Part shown: piece after piece, positions 1 through 8,853 of the stretch
How the letters are laid out: every line of letters starts with the position of its first letter
How positions within the stretch are numbered: the first letter of the stretch is position 1
Position numbers and translations under genes: made by a program
Assembly: GCF_037102585.1 (NCBI RefSeq)
Contig: NW_027043819.1
Span: 1,054,001 to 1,118,000 of the forward strand
Length of the DNA: 64,000 bases
Direction: 5' to 3'
From: Saccharomycopsis crataegensis
Taxonomy: Eukaryota > Ascomycota > Saccharomycetes > Ascoideales > Saccharomycopsidaceae
The notes under the pieces: generated by a model
What the model saw: the letters and a program-made list of their open reading frames with translations, nothing else
The model's database searches: none
Told to the model about the DNA's origin: nothing

Positions 1-518
1 CGCACCAATTCAGTGACTTCGACTGCTTTGGCCACCGCTTGTTCACGGGTCATGTTGAACACCACCTCTCTGAAAAGATCCGAGGTTGCCAAATACACAT
101 GGATACACGCACGTTTGGCTCCTTTAAGAGATTCCACGGTTCTGCGAATCAAGTGTTCTCTCGATTGGGTCAACACCTGGATGGTGACGTCTTCAGGACA
201 ATTTTCCACCGCGTATCTGGTGAAATCAAAATCTGTTTGTGAAGCACTTGGAAAGGCCACTTCGATTTCTTTGAAACCAATTTCTACCAATTTCTGGAAA
301 TAAAGCTTCTTTTCTTCGACCGACATTGGGTCAGGCAAAGATTGGTTCCCATCACGCAAATCGGTCGACAACCAACGTGGTGGGGCATTGATTTCCTTAT
401 CTGGCCAGGTTCTCTGAGGAAACTGGATCTTCTTTTGACGAACGTACTTCTCTGAAGGATCAGCCAACATGTTGGTGAACTTTGGAAACTGACCTGCTTT
501 TCTAGAACAACACTCCAT
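1..518 (-). CDS. LEU4: Alpha-isopropylmalate synthase, N-terminal part (runs off the window)
   Basis: This is the first 172 codons of 2-isopropylmalate synthase, which condenses acetyl-CoA with 2-ketoisovalerate in the first committed step of leucine synthesis. The visible protein starts MECCSRKAGQFPKF and contains APRWLSTDLRDGNQSLPDPM-type sequence, where the Asp of DLRDGNQ is a metal ligand in this family. EVAFPSASQTDFDFTRY follows and matches yeast Leu4/Leu9 closely. The ATG at 516-518 is the first one available: the frame upstream is open back to a TGA but has no other ATG. The N terminus is shorter than in S. cerevisiae Leu4 and shows no obvious mitochondrial presequence, so this copy could be cytosolic. 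That is inference; an upstream exon cannot be excluded. Leu3 and Gcn4 sites lie in the promoter. The C-terminal part lies outside the window. Confidence 0.95.
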   Translation of the reverse strand, partial: MECCSRKAGQFPKFTNMLADPSEKYVRQKKIQFPQRTWPDKEINAPPRWLSTDLRDGNQSLPDPMSVEEKKLYFQKLVEIGFKEIEVAFPSASQTDFDFTRYAVENCPEDVTIQVLTQSREHLIRRTVESLKGAKRACIHVYLATSDLFREVVFNMTREQAVAKAVEVTELV

Positions 519-739
519 TGCTTTTAAATCTATATATCTATTATGTTGTTGCTGTTGTTTTTTTGACAGTATGTGTCACTCGATAGGAATAAAATAATTG
601 TAGGTAATAATGATAAGACTATCAAAGGATAACACAGACACAAATAATAATATTTTTCCTAAAAAAACTCTGCAATCACACCGCTATTTATCTTATAGAA
701 TATCCAATTATAATTATTAGTCAAAAACAAGTGAAAAAA

Positions 740-746
740 TGAGTCA
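740..746. promoter_or_regulatory. Gcn4-type site TGAGTCA in the LEU4 promoter
   Basis: A perfect TGASTCA palindrome lies 222 bp upstream of the LEU4 start. Gcn4 activates amino-acid biosynthesis genes, including LEU4, through this sequence. The site is read directly from the sequence; its function is inferred from context. Confidence 0.6.
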
Positions 747-820
747 ATAAAGATGATTATATATGCGGAGTAGAATTTCACAGTAAAATTTTCAGCGCAT
801 GGTGCCAAAGTGGCGGCCCA

Positions 821-830
821 CCGGTACCGG
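821..830. promoter_or_regulatory. Leu3 binding site CCGGTACCGG in the LEU4 promoter
   Basis: This is an exact match to the Leu3 consensus CCGG-N2-CCGG, about 300 bp upstream of the LEU4 start. Leu3 is a Zn2Cys6 factor that senses alpha-isopropylmalate, the product of Leu4, and controls leucine-pathway genes. A 10-bp perfect match in the promoter of the expected target is strong circumstantial evidence. Confidence 0.75.
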
Positions 831-1375
831 CGAGCAATAATCCCCGTAACTTTTTGGGGTCAGCGCTGCCCCGACCATTGCCGAGCAATCCACTAAAACC
901 CGAGAGTGGTTCGTTATAGGAAATCTCATTAAAACAGAAATATTTAAGATATGCTTAAAAAAAGAAAAAATAATAATACTGTAGCAAATACAAATAGAGA
1001 ATATATATACGTATATATCATTTAGAAAAGTCATCATCGAAAAATAGAAAAGAACATTAAAGAACAAAAATAAAAAAAAAAACAAAAAAAAACATTATTT
1101 CATTAGGTAGTTAAAGAGAAAGAGAAAAAAAAAGTTTGATATGATTTATGAATATTAAAAATTCAAATTCTCCATTTTGGGTTGTCTTCATGTTTGCCAT
1201 GATATCCTGTTCTCTTCATTGGTAGGGTCACTGTATTATTGTACTTTCTTTTTTATACCCTGGTATATCAAACGCCAGGCAGACCAAATATCCATCCCGC
1301 AACAGCGATGCAAGATAATATATCATTATTAGTATCATGTAATAAAAATACTCTTCAAAAAAAAAAAAAAAAAAA

Positions 1376-4300
1376 TCAGCCAGAATTGACACTGCTATTT
1401 GGAGTGGCATCAGTGGTCCCTGAAATGGCCATCAGTCTAGCCCTTAAAGCCTCTGCAAACAATACAGCAGCAGGCCAAATTGGTGCATCAGCTAAAATAC
1501 GAATTCCCAAATATAAACACTTAGACGACAACCTTGAGCTTCGGATAAAACAGATTAATTTATCCATAGAATCTTCAGTAGTAGTTTCACTTTTAGGAAT
1601 ACCAGATTGACCTAATTTATTAGCATCTTCACTCAAATTATCAAACTCAAGAGATCCACTAGCTTGAAACGTTAAAAACTCCGTAAAACTTCTGGTATTG
1701 GCATTGTCAGGAGTCAAAGTGGTGCTAACTTTTCTCAAAACTTTGGAAACTCTGATAAATAACGCCGTATCAATGGCAGTCAAAATAGATTTTGAAGAGT
1801 TCTGTTTGTCAACCAACAGATTAGCATAGGTAATCGTCAACTTCTCAATAGTATGCAAGTACTCGGTTAAAAATAAAATACTGGTGAAAGTACAAGTTAA
1901 AAAGAAAATAGGGGTCTTGCGACTCGTCTTTTGTGCATCATTATGCACCGAAATCAAATCAATCCATAGTTCAATAATATTCAACGCATATCTCAGGGAT
2001 TCTCTTAAGGCTTCCGGGTCATTTTCAATCAATGTTAATTGTTCATTCATCCCTTCCCAATCCTTCACCCAAACACGTTCTAAAATCGGGGTCACCGAAA
2101 GACAGAGCCTGATCTTAGAAAACGAAAGTAATGGCAAAATGAGTTTCAAAATCGGAGATTTATTAATCAATGCCAAATTAGAAGTGTTAGGAATTAAGAT
2201 CCCTTCATTCCTAATAAATAACAATTCCCAATACTTCAACAAAGATTCCAATTCAACACGATCGTTCATTCTCCATTTCATCGCCCTAAGACCATCATTC
2301 ATTTCCTGTCTTCTCAGCTCCATTCTTCTTTCGTAAATGGTTTGATGAATATACATCAACAACAGTAACAACACTTTCAATCCAACTTGTCTATTGACCA
2401 AATCCAAATAATTATGATTTACCAACGATGAAATCAACTCAGTAAATGACCCACCATTAGACAACTGAATTAATGCAAACTTTGAGTCAATCACAATGTT
2501 ATCACCATGCAATAATTGGAACCATTTTTGGTAATTTGGAGCCTTCCAATAAGCTTCATTCGGACATGGAGTACCACATTGCAAATCTTCCGATTTCAAA
2601 ACAATTGGTGCACCGATCAATGTATCAAACAACACTGAGATTAATAAAATGGTATGAACCGTACGAATTCTAGACTGTGCCAAAATGAAATAATCAAAGT
2701 TGTTCTTCAAAATCAACGGGGTAGTGTTATGATCGTTTTGAGTCGAAGTGGCATCAAAAATTGGTGGTGGAGTAATGAATTGTTCTAATGGTAAATGCAA
2801 AGAACACTTCTTCACTAAATAAATCAAGGAGTTCAATTGTTTGGCAATAGACTTATTCAAAGACTCATCATTGTTGAAAATCCCCAAAAACATATTGAGG
2901 GTTAAGCACTGTATCAACCATAATGGAATATCATCATGCTGAACATTTTTATTGGTTTCTAGGAAATTATGGATATAAAACTTTGACACCCCAAATAGCA
3001 ACAATGAATTAGAAGAATGGAACGAATACAACGCCCCGATAGCGGCCACAGCCAACAATAAAGGGATATTTTCGATAGTCAGTTCAATTGAAGGCAAGTG
3101 AACAAACGGGAAATAGGCATCAAACTCTTTGCAGTACAAAAAGCTATAACTGTTCAATTCGCCAATACTTGGGAATTGTCCTTCAGACAACCCATTACTT
3201 TCAATGATATGATCTCGAATCTTTTTCGTGAACAAATCAAACTTGAGTTCAGAAGGATATGAAGCATGCATGTTTATTGTGTTGAGAAATGAATTATTGG
3301 ATGCAGCACTGGACATTGCTGCTGATTTTATACCTGTATTCGAAATATCGTCGCCATTACTTAATGCAAAAGAGTTTGGGTAAGGTGATCCTGTACCACT
3401 TCCAGAACTAGAGCGTAATCCATTGGAAATAAAATTGTTATTCGAACTATTCACTGAAGCAATAGGACTTGTCAATCCACTAAAGCTTGGAGAATTTCCA
3501 AACGAATTAACATTCGGAGAATTGATGTTAGAGTTGGTATTAGCCAACGGTTTACCTTGCGCTTGGGTTTGTTGTTTAAATAGATCCAATTGACGATCCC
3601 TGAACAACGAAGCAATATCGGTGCCGGCTATCATAATTCTTGAGTTTTTATCTTTTTTACTTCCAGTTTTGGCCATAATCTTACCGCCTTTGCCCGCAAC
3701 CTTACCAAATCCAACAACTGGTTTGGCTGCACCAACAGATTTTCCTGCTGCAACAGAAACATTTCCACCAGCTGCCGAAGAGCTGAATCCCTTTGATAAA
3801 GGTATGCCAGTCTTAATCGAGGAAGTCGGTTTAGCAGAACCACTCAAAGTTTTTGCCAATGGATTTTTTGTAATTCTTCCACTCACTGTAGAACCAACCT
3901 TTTTGTTATTATTGATTATGGTTCCTCTCCCAGAGGCTGGTGCCATGGAATTAGTAGGATTTTGTGTAGATAAAGTATTTTGCACACCAACAGTCGCCCC
4001 AGCAGGGACATTTGTCGTCACAGATAAAACCGGAGAAGCGGCAACAGGAGATCCATTACTATCTGATTCTTGTACCAATCCTTCTTGATATTGTTGACGG
4101 TCAACAAACCCAATATGGTTGATATCATATTGCAAGTGATGGCCCAGATTAAGTGGAGTCCTTATAAACTCATCTAGCCAATTTTCATCTAGTATGTCAA
4201 CAACATTTTGTTCTCCTTTTCCATTCATTGGGATGCCCGAAGCCATATTATGGTAGACTCTATTGCTGTTATTTTCAGTTCTAAAATCATTCACTAGTTT

Positions 4301-6565
4301 CTTGTCTTCGTGCTTGAAGTTCTGTTTATCAGATTTGATGTCTTTGTTATTCATCTCTTCATCATTATTCTCGAGGTCCTCATCCACATTATTCTCGAGG
4401 TCCTCATCAACATTCTCCACTTGTCCTCCATGTAACGCAACCCAGCGTCTCAAACTTCTGTAGTCATCAAAACCGGCCCCTCCACCAATGGTACCAGTAT
4501 GGAGAAACTCTTGAAGCGCAGGAAGATCCACATATTCCTCCCTTTGGTCATGGTGAGTATGCGATGGAACTTCCGATGGGTTTGTGGAAATACTACCATT
4601 ACCACTATTCATGTTGAGGACAGTCGAAACGTTTTGACCAGAAATTGTCATTCTTTGTCGGTCTGAGTGGGTATCACGATGCTGATGGCTATGACCATAA
4701 TTATGGTCATGAGAATTACCAAAAAGCGAATACTGAAATGGGGTCATTTCATGGCCATCATGCTCAAACCCGATATATCCATTATTGTTCCGATAATTGC
4801 TATTTACATCATAATAAGAATGCTGGTTAAATAAATCGTTTGCTTGCCCAGTATTATCGGAGTTGGAAAATATTGTGTGGTCCATTTGTTCTTTTGGTTT
4901 AGAACTAGGGCTGACATTGGGGCTATGACCTTGGAGTTGTGTACTATCATTTTTGTTTACATCATGACTTTGGAAGGCAGCATGATTGTGGAAAAGGCTG
5001 TGACCTTCACCAGTATTTTGCTGCTCAGATTTCAAATATCCAGTTTGTTGATTATAAGATTGCTGTTTTTGATGTTGTGAATGTTGTTCTACACCGTCCA
5101 AATGGAAGCCTTCAAGTCCACCCCAGTCAACACCCAAAGCTTCTAAATCAACACCAGCCATAACAGCTTTTTCAACCAATTCCTGTGCAGACATTTGGGG
5201 AGTCGAGAATCCTACTTGGTGAGGTGCCTCAGGAACTGTGTCATGGGACACAATATTGAGCGCTTCAAAAGGGGAAGTATACGAGATCATCAGAGTTGCT
5301 GAAAACGATGCATGACGATGATGATGGTGAGGATGTGGATGATGCTTAGAATAGTCAGTCTGAGGGTTGTGAGACCCCGCTGGGTTACTTGTAGCAGGGA
5401 TATTATCACTAGTTTTAGAAGGTATCATTGAGTTTTTTGTCTCTGAATTTGTATGGAACATTTGGAATGAGGTGAGTAGGTCCTCATCTTCACTTTCCCC
5501 ATCTATTTCAATCGCATCATTATCGTTGATGGCATGTGAGCTCATTCTCGTCATGGCTGGTAGTGGTTTTTGCGACGATTTCAAAGCAGCCCGCTTCGCA
5601 AATGCCGGATCGGAATTAGTTTTCTTCAAGGCGCTATTATTAGAAATATTTTTGATATTGCCAATGGAATTAGAGAGACTCATCATCGGACCTCCATTAG
5701 ACGAGGGGAAGTCTCCGGTGGCGTTGGGTTTTGCACCAGCAACTCCTCCGCTAAGAGAATTCAACAGATTTATTGGGCCCAATCCCAACCCATCATTTGT
5801 GCCGGACCTGCTCATTGAATTAGAATTTAACGTACTTGCTGGAGAAAAAGGTTGATAAATTGAGTCATTTGGAGAAGCGCTATTGCTATTTGACTGGGCT
5901 TCAAAAAAAGTTGCCTGGTTGTTGTTTATTGGAGAGATAAGCTTATCTGACGTCGGCTGAGGTTCTTGAAGTGGCGATAGAAATTGATTTGGGAGGCCAC
6001 CAATTCCTGAAGCTTGTAGCAATGGACTTGGCACTTGGGGCTTTAAAGAATTGTTTTGTGGTGCTAGCTTTTGTGATTGCCTCGCCTTTTCCTGTTGTAG
6101 TGGTTGTGTAATTTGTCCAGGTAGAGGCTTGATTTTCTCGGTGTTGTTTTTATGCTCGATGATATTGCCGCTGTAATTTTTTAGCTTTCCTTTAGCTTTG
6201 TCAGTTCCGCCGGAATTGCTTCCTGAGTTGTTATTGTTGTTGTTAGTATTGTTAGCGCTTAGTAAACCGGCGTGTAACTTCTGTTGGTGCCTTAGGACCA
6301 AATCACGTCTTGCAAAGCAGCGGCCACAAGCAGCGCATTGGAATGGCTTTTCATTTGTGTGTGATCTTTCGTGTCTCTTGAGATGTTCTAATCTAGCAAA
6401 CGCTCGGGTACAAATCAAACAAACGTGGGGTCTGGGACGATCGGTCTTAATGATGGCCGATTTCTTTGGGATTGGCTGACTTGGTAAAATGTTCAAGTTA
6501 CTGTTGACACCACCCGATGGGAAAGATGGATGAGTAGGAGGAGGTTGTCCTGTATCTTCAGACAT
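1376..6565 (-). CDS. C2H2 zinc-finger transcription factor of the Adr1/Rsf2/Tda9 type
   Basis: A predicted nuclear transcription factor of 1729 aa. Two adjacent C2H2 fingers lie near the N terminus: C49, C52, H65, H69, then C77, C80, H93, H98, joined by an HTNEKPF linker. The string TRAFARLEHLKRHERSHTNE is typical of the Adr1/Rsf2/Tda9 group of yeast regulators of carbon-source and respiratory genes. The middle is long and low in complexity (Asn, Gln, Ser and a His-rich patch near residue 410), with an acidic tandem repeat NVDEDLEN. The C-terminal 550 residues, from about LKFDLFTKKIRDHI, look like the fungal-specific transcription factor middle homology domain (YFPFVHLPSIELT). The ATG is clear, and a 2.3-kb upstream region fits a heavily regulated gene. 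Which member of the group it is cannot be settled here, so I give no symbol. Confidence 0.88.
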   Translation of the reverse strand: MSEDTGQPPPTHPSFPSGGVNSNLNILPSQPIPKKSAIIKTDRPRPHVCLICTRAFARLEHLKRHERSHTNEKPFQCAACGRCFARRDLVLRHQQKLHAGLLSANNTNNNNNNSGSNSGGTDKAKGKLKNYSGNIIEHKNNTEKIKPLPGQITQPLQQEKARQSQKLAPQNNSLKPQVPSPLLQASGIGGLPNQFLSPLQEPQPTSDKLISPINNNQATFFEAQSNSNSASPNDSIYQPFSPASTLNSNSMSRSGTNDGLGLGPINLLNSLSGGVAGAKPNATGDFPSSNGGPMMSLSNSIGNIKNISNNSALKKTNSDPAFAKRAALKSSQKPLPAMTRMSSHAINDNDAIEIDGESEDEDLLTSFQMFHTNSETKNSMIPSKTSDNIPATSNPAGSHNPQTDYSKHHPHPHHHHRHASFSATLMISYTSPFEALNIVSHDTVPEAPHQVGFSTPQMSAQELVEKAVMAGVDLEALGVDWGGLEGFHLDGVEQHSQHQKQQSYNQQTGYLKSEQQNTGEGHSLFHNHAAFQSHDVNKNDSTQLQGHSPNVSPSSKPKEQMDHTIFSNSDNTGQANDLFNQHSYYDVNSNYRNNNGYIGFEHDGHEMTPFQYSLFGNSHDHNYGHSHQHRDTHSDRQRMTISGQNVSTVLNMNSGNGSISTNPSEVPSHTHHDQREEYVDLPALQEFLHTGTIGGGAGFDDYRSLRRWVALHGGQVENVDEDLENNVDEDLENNDEEMNNKDIKSDKQNFKHEDKKLVNDFRTENNSNRVYHNMASGIPMNGKGEQNVVDILDENWLDEFIRTPLNLGHHLQYDINHIGFVDRQQYQEGLVQESDSNGSPVAASPVLSVTTNVPAGATVGVQNTLSTQNPTNSMAPASGRGTIINNNKKVGSTVSGRITKNPLAKTLSGSAKPTSSIKTGIPLSKGFSSSAAGGNVSVAAGKSVGAAKPVVGFGKVAGKGGKIMAKTGSKKDKNSRIMIAGTDIASLFRDRQLDLFKQQTQAQGKPLANTNSNINSPNVNSFGNSPSFSGLTSPIASVNSSNNNFISNGLRSSSGSGTGSPYPNSFALSNGDDISNTGIKSAAMSSAASNNSFLNTINMHASYPSELKFDLFTKKIRDHIIESNGLSEGQFPSIGELNSYSFLYCKEFDAYFPFVHLPSIELTIENIPLLLAVAAIGALYSFHSSNSLLLFGVSKFYIHNFLETNKNVQHDDIPLWLIQCLTLNMFLGIFNNDESLNKSIAKQLNSLIYLVKKCSLHLPLEQFITPPPIFDATSTQNDHNTTPLILKNNFDYFILAQSRIRTVHTILLISVLFDTLIGAPIVLKSEDLQCGTPCPNEAYWKAPNYQKWFQLLHGDNIVIDSKFALIQLSNGGSFTELISSLVNHNYLDLVNRQVGLKVLLLLLMYIHQTIYERRMELRRQEMNDGLRAMKWRMNDRVELESLLKYWELLFIRNEGILIPNTSNLALINKSPILKLILPLLSFSKIRLCLSVTPILERVWVKDWEGMNEQLTLIENDPEALRESLRYALNIIELWIDLISVHNDAQKTSRKTPIFFLTCTFTSILFLTEYLHTIEKLTITYANLLVDKQNSSKSILTAIDTALFIRVSKVLRKVSTTLTPDNANTRSFTEFLTFQASGSLEFDNLSEDANKLGQSGIPKSETTTEDSMDKLICFIRSSRLSSKCLYLGIRILADAPIWPAAVLFAEALRARLMAISGTTDATPNSSVNSG

Positions 6566-8853
6566 GATTCTGCTGTTCTCTGGTTATATTGTATGTAGCA
6601 GGATATGTATAATTATTTTTGATCAGCAAAGTACTACTTATTAAATATACAAGGTAGCAAGTGGCGACGTTGTTTCCCCCTGGATGACAAATATATGTAT
6701 GCAGACTACCACTCTCGATAGTGATTATCAATAATTCGGATCTTATTTTTTATGGAACTCGATAAAATTTCCACCTCTCGGGCACGTGCCACACTCTCGA
6801 CCGTTCCTCGGAACCCTTTTTTTGCCACTGAGTGCTTACGTAACTGCCGTGGAAGAGCCCTTGCGCGGTCCTAGCAAACACAGAAAATGCTTCAGTGGAA
6901 ATCCGTCTCGATTATCGGCCATTCTCCATTACCATCCTCATAGACATTAATATTACTGGTAGTATATCTCATAGACACTGGTCGAAATAGCCAGCTCATC
7001 ATAGCCCGAGATACCCAGCCACCCACACATCAGGTGGCCCCAAAAAAAAAAGCAGCCACCGAGCCTCATAACACATCCCAACACCAGGACATCGCCCATT
7101 TTACTATAAAAAGGCGACGGAAATTTTTTTTCACCTTAACAATTCAAAGATTCTTTTTCTTTTTCTTTGTACCAAGTCCATCATTTAGACAGTGCATTCT
7201 CTCCTATAACATATTGTCTCCTATTATGCTCTCACATTTTCCCTTTCTTCATCTTATTTCTTTTGTCCCTCGTTCTGAGATGATAATTGAGATTTCTAGG
7301 AGTTTGTCGAAGTTGTTTGGGTTGGAGATGATCAATAACTTTAATGGATTGAATAGCGATTTCCCGTTGGACAGAGGAAAACTTGATAATTTCTTTAGAA
7401 CTCGGTAGGATTGATCATTACGATCGATGAGCATCGGGTGTCACTAATTATCGACATTTTTTTTTTATTTTTTTCTCTTTTTTTTTCCATTAAACTTAAG
7501 ACCGGTATCTTTAATTCGAGTACCAGTTTGTTGATCCAAGGACCTATGCGTATGACCAATTGTAACGGTCTTTTAGTATCTTTAAAGAAAGGTACTATTT
7601 TTACCGCAGGACAGTAAATTAAAACACAAATCCTCCCGTTCTCACTTTTTAAAAGTACCTGCGGGGATTGGGTGCTTCTGAAGAAACCCTTACTTGATTA
7701 AAACCTCAGTTTTCAACGACGCCTGGCTCTTAATAAGTTTCTCACTGAGCGGCTTGATGACCCAAAGGGTTACCCTGTTTTGTATCCATAGATATGTCAC
7801 TTTTTATTACCTACAATGTAAATGATTCAAACATCTACAGTGGCACAACACATCCTTTATTTCTATTAGCTATGGCAGTGTTCAGTTGATGGTATTCCAG
7901 TCTGAAAAATCAAGAGCTCATCCCACGCTTCTGAGCTGAACTTTTGATTGTGGTCTTCATAGCAAGTTTAGGAAGCTTTAATAAGAGATGGGAATCAGCG
8001 TCTGATGTTAAGTCTTGAAGGATATCATAGCATTTGTTAAAATTAGGACATTTTTTCTAGTAATTTAGAACCAATGCACTTGGCTCTATTACTGGACCAC
8101 TACTTGGGCGTTCAAAAAGGTTTAAATTCACTTTATTGACTCCTGTGCTCTTTGAAATTCGTGGACACCATTTTTTTTATTAATTCAAGGAACCTAATGT
8201 TGTTCTGCTTGTGTTTTTTGGGTGGTCTGGGACTTCGCAACCCTCAACGATAGGCCATATTCAATAAGATGACAATCCTTTGCTAAAATTTTTGAGCCGT
8301 GCTGCTATCGGGAAAGAATAAATGCTGACTAGCTTTTCAAAGGCCAAACATAAATTCTATTAAATGAAAAAAGAAAATGGTATTTGTTACTTACCAAGGC
8401 TGAAAAGTTTTCTGTTCATTTTGAATTGGAGTATGTTGGTGGGTAACTTTAATGATTTGAAATTGTTTTCGGTATGATCTTTGCTGTTTTACCTAGTATT
8501 TGGTTAAGGGACTGGAAATACTATATTTCTATTAAATTTATTTGATTCATCGCCGAAGGGTGAAGCCAGCTTGGTGATTTATTTTCAATTCATCTACCAT
8601 TTTACTATCTGCTTTTCACTGCTCACGAATATATTTTTGAGAATGAATCATTACACAACGGATAAAAATATAAATAGAAATTGGTACGAAACATTGCCAG
8701 GAAATTAATGAGACATTGCAAAATGATCTTTCTAGTATTTAGAACAACTATCAAAATCAGGTTCTCGGTAGAAGGAGCGGTGAACTGGGCTCCAAATTCT
8801 CGGGGCAGCTTAGTACCATCAGCTTTGACATATATTATTCATACTTTGATATA
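6566..8853. other. Long intergenic region, no supported gene
   Basis: About 2.3 kb. The left part is the promoter of the zinc-finger gene. Around 7105 a TATAAAAAGG box on the + strand is followed by a CT-rich leader and two short overlapping ORFs (about 60 and 68 codons, 7229-7617). This resembles a small transcribed unit, but the peptides match nothing I know and no convincing splice sites join them. The stretch 7620-8850 has only short chance ORFs. Confidence 0.5.

Larger units (their letters stand above)
519..1375. other. Intergenic: LEU4 promoter and 3' end of the zinc-finger gene
   Basis: About 0.86 kb carrying the Leu3 and Gcn4 sites and A-rich stretches at 1070-1130. An 18-nt A run (1358-1375) directly abuts the stop codon of the next gene. 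Short ORFs here look accidental. Confidence 0.6.

Noticed and set aside
7034-7617. Short overlapping ORFs after a TATA box and a CT-rich leader
   Set aside because: The peptides (about 60 and 68 residues) are not recognisable and no consensus splice sites link them. Kept only as a note on the intergenic region.
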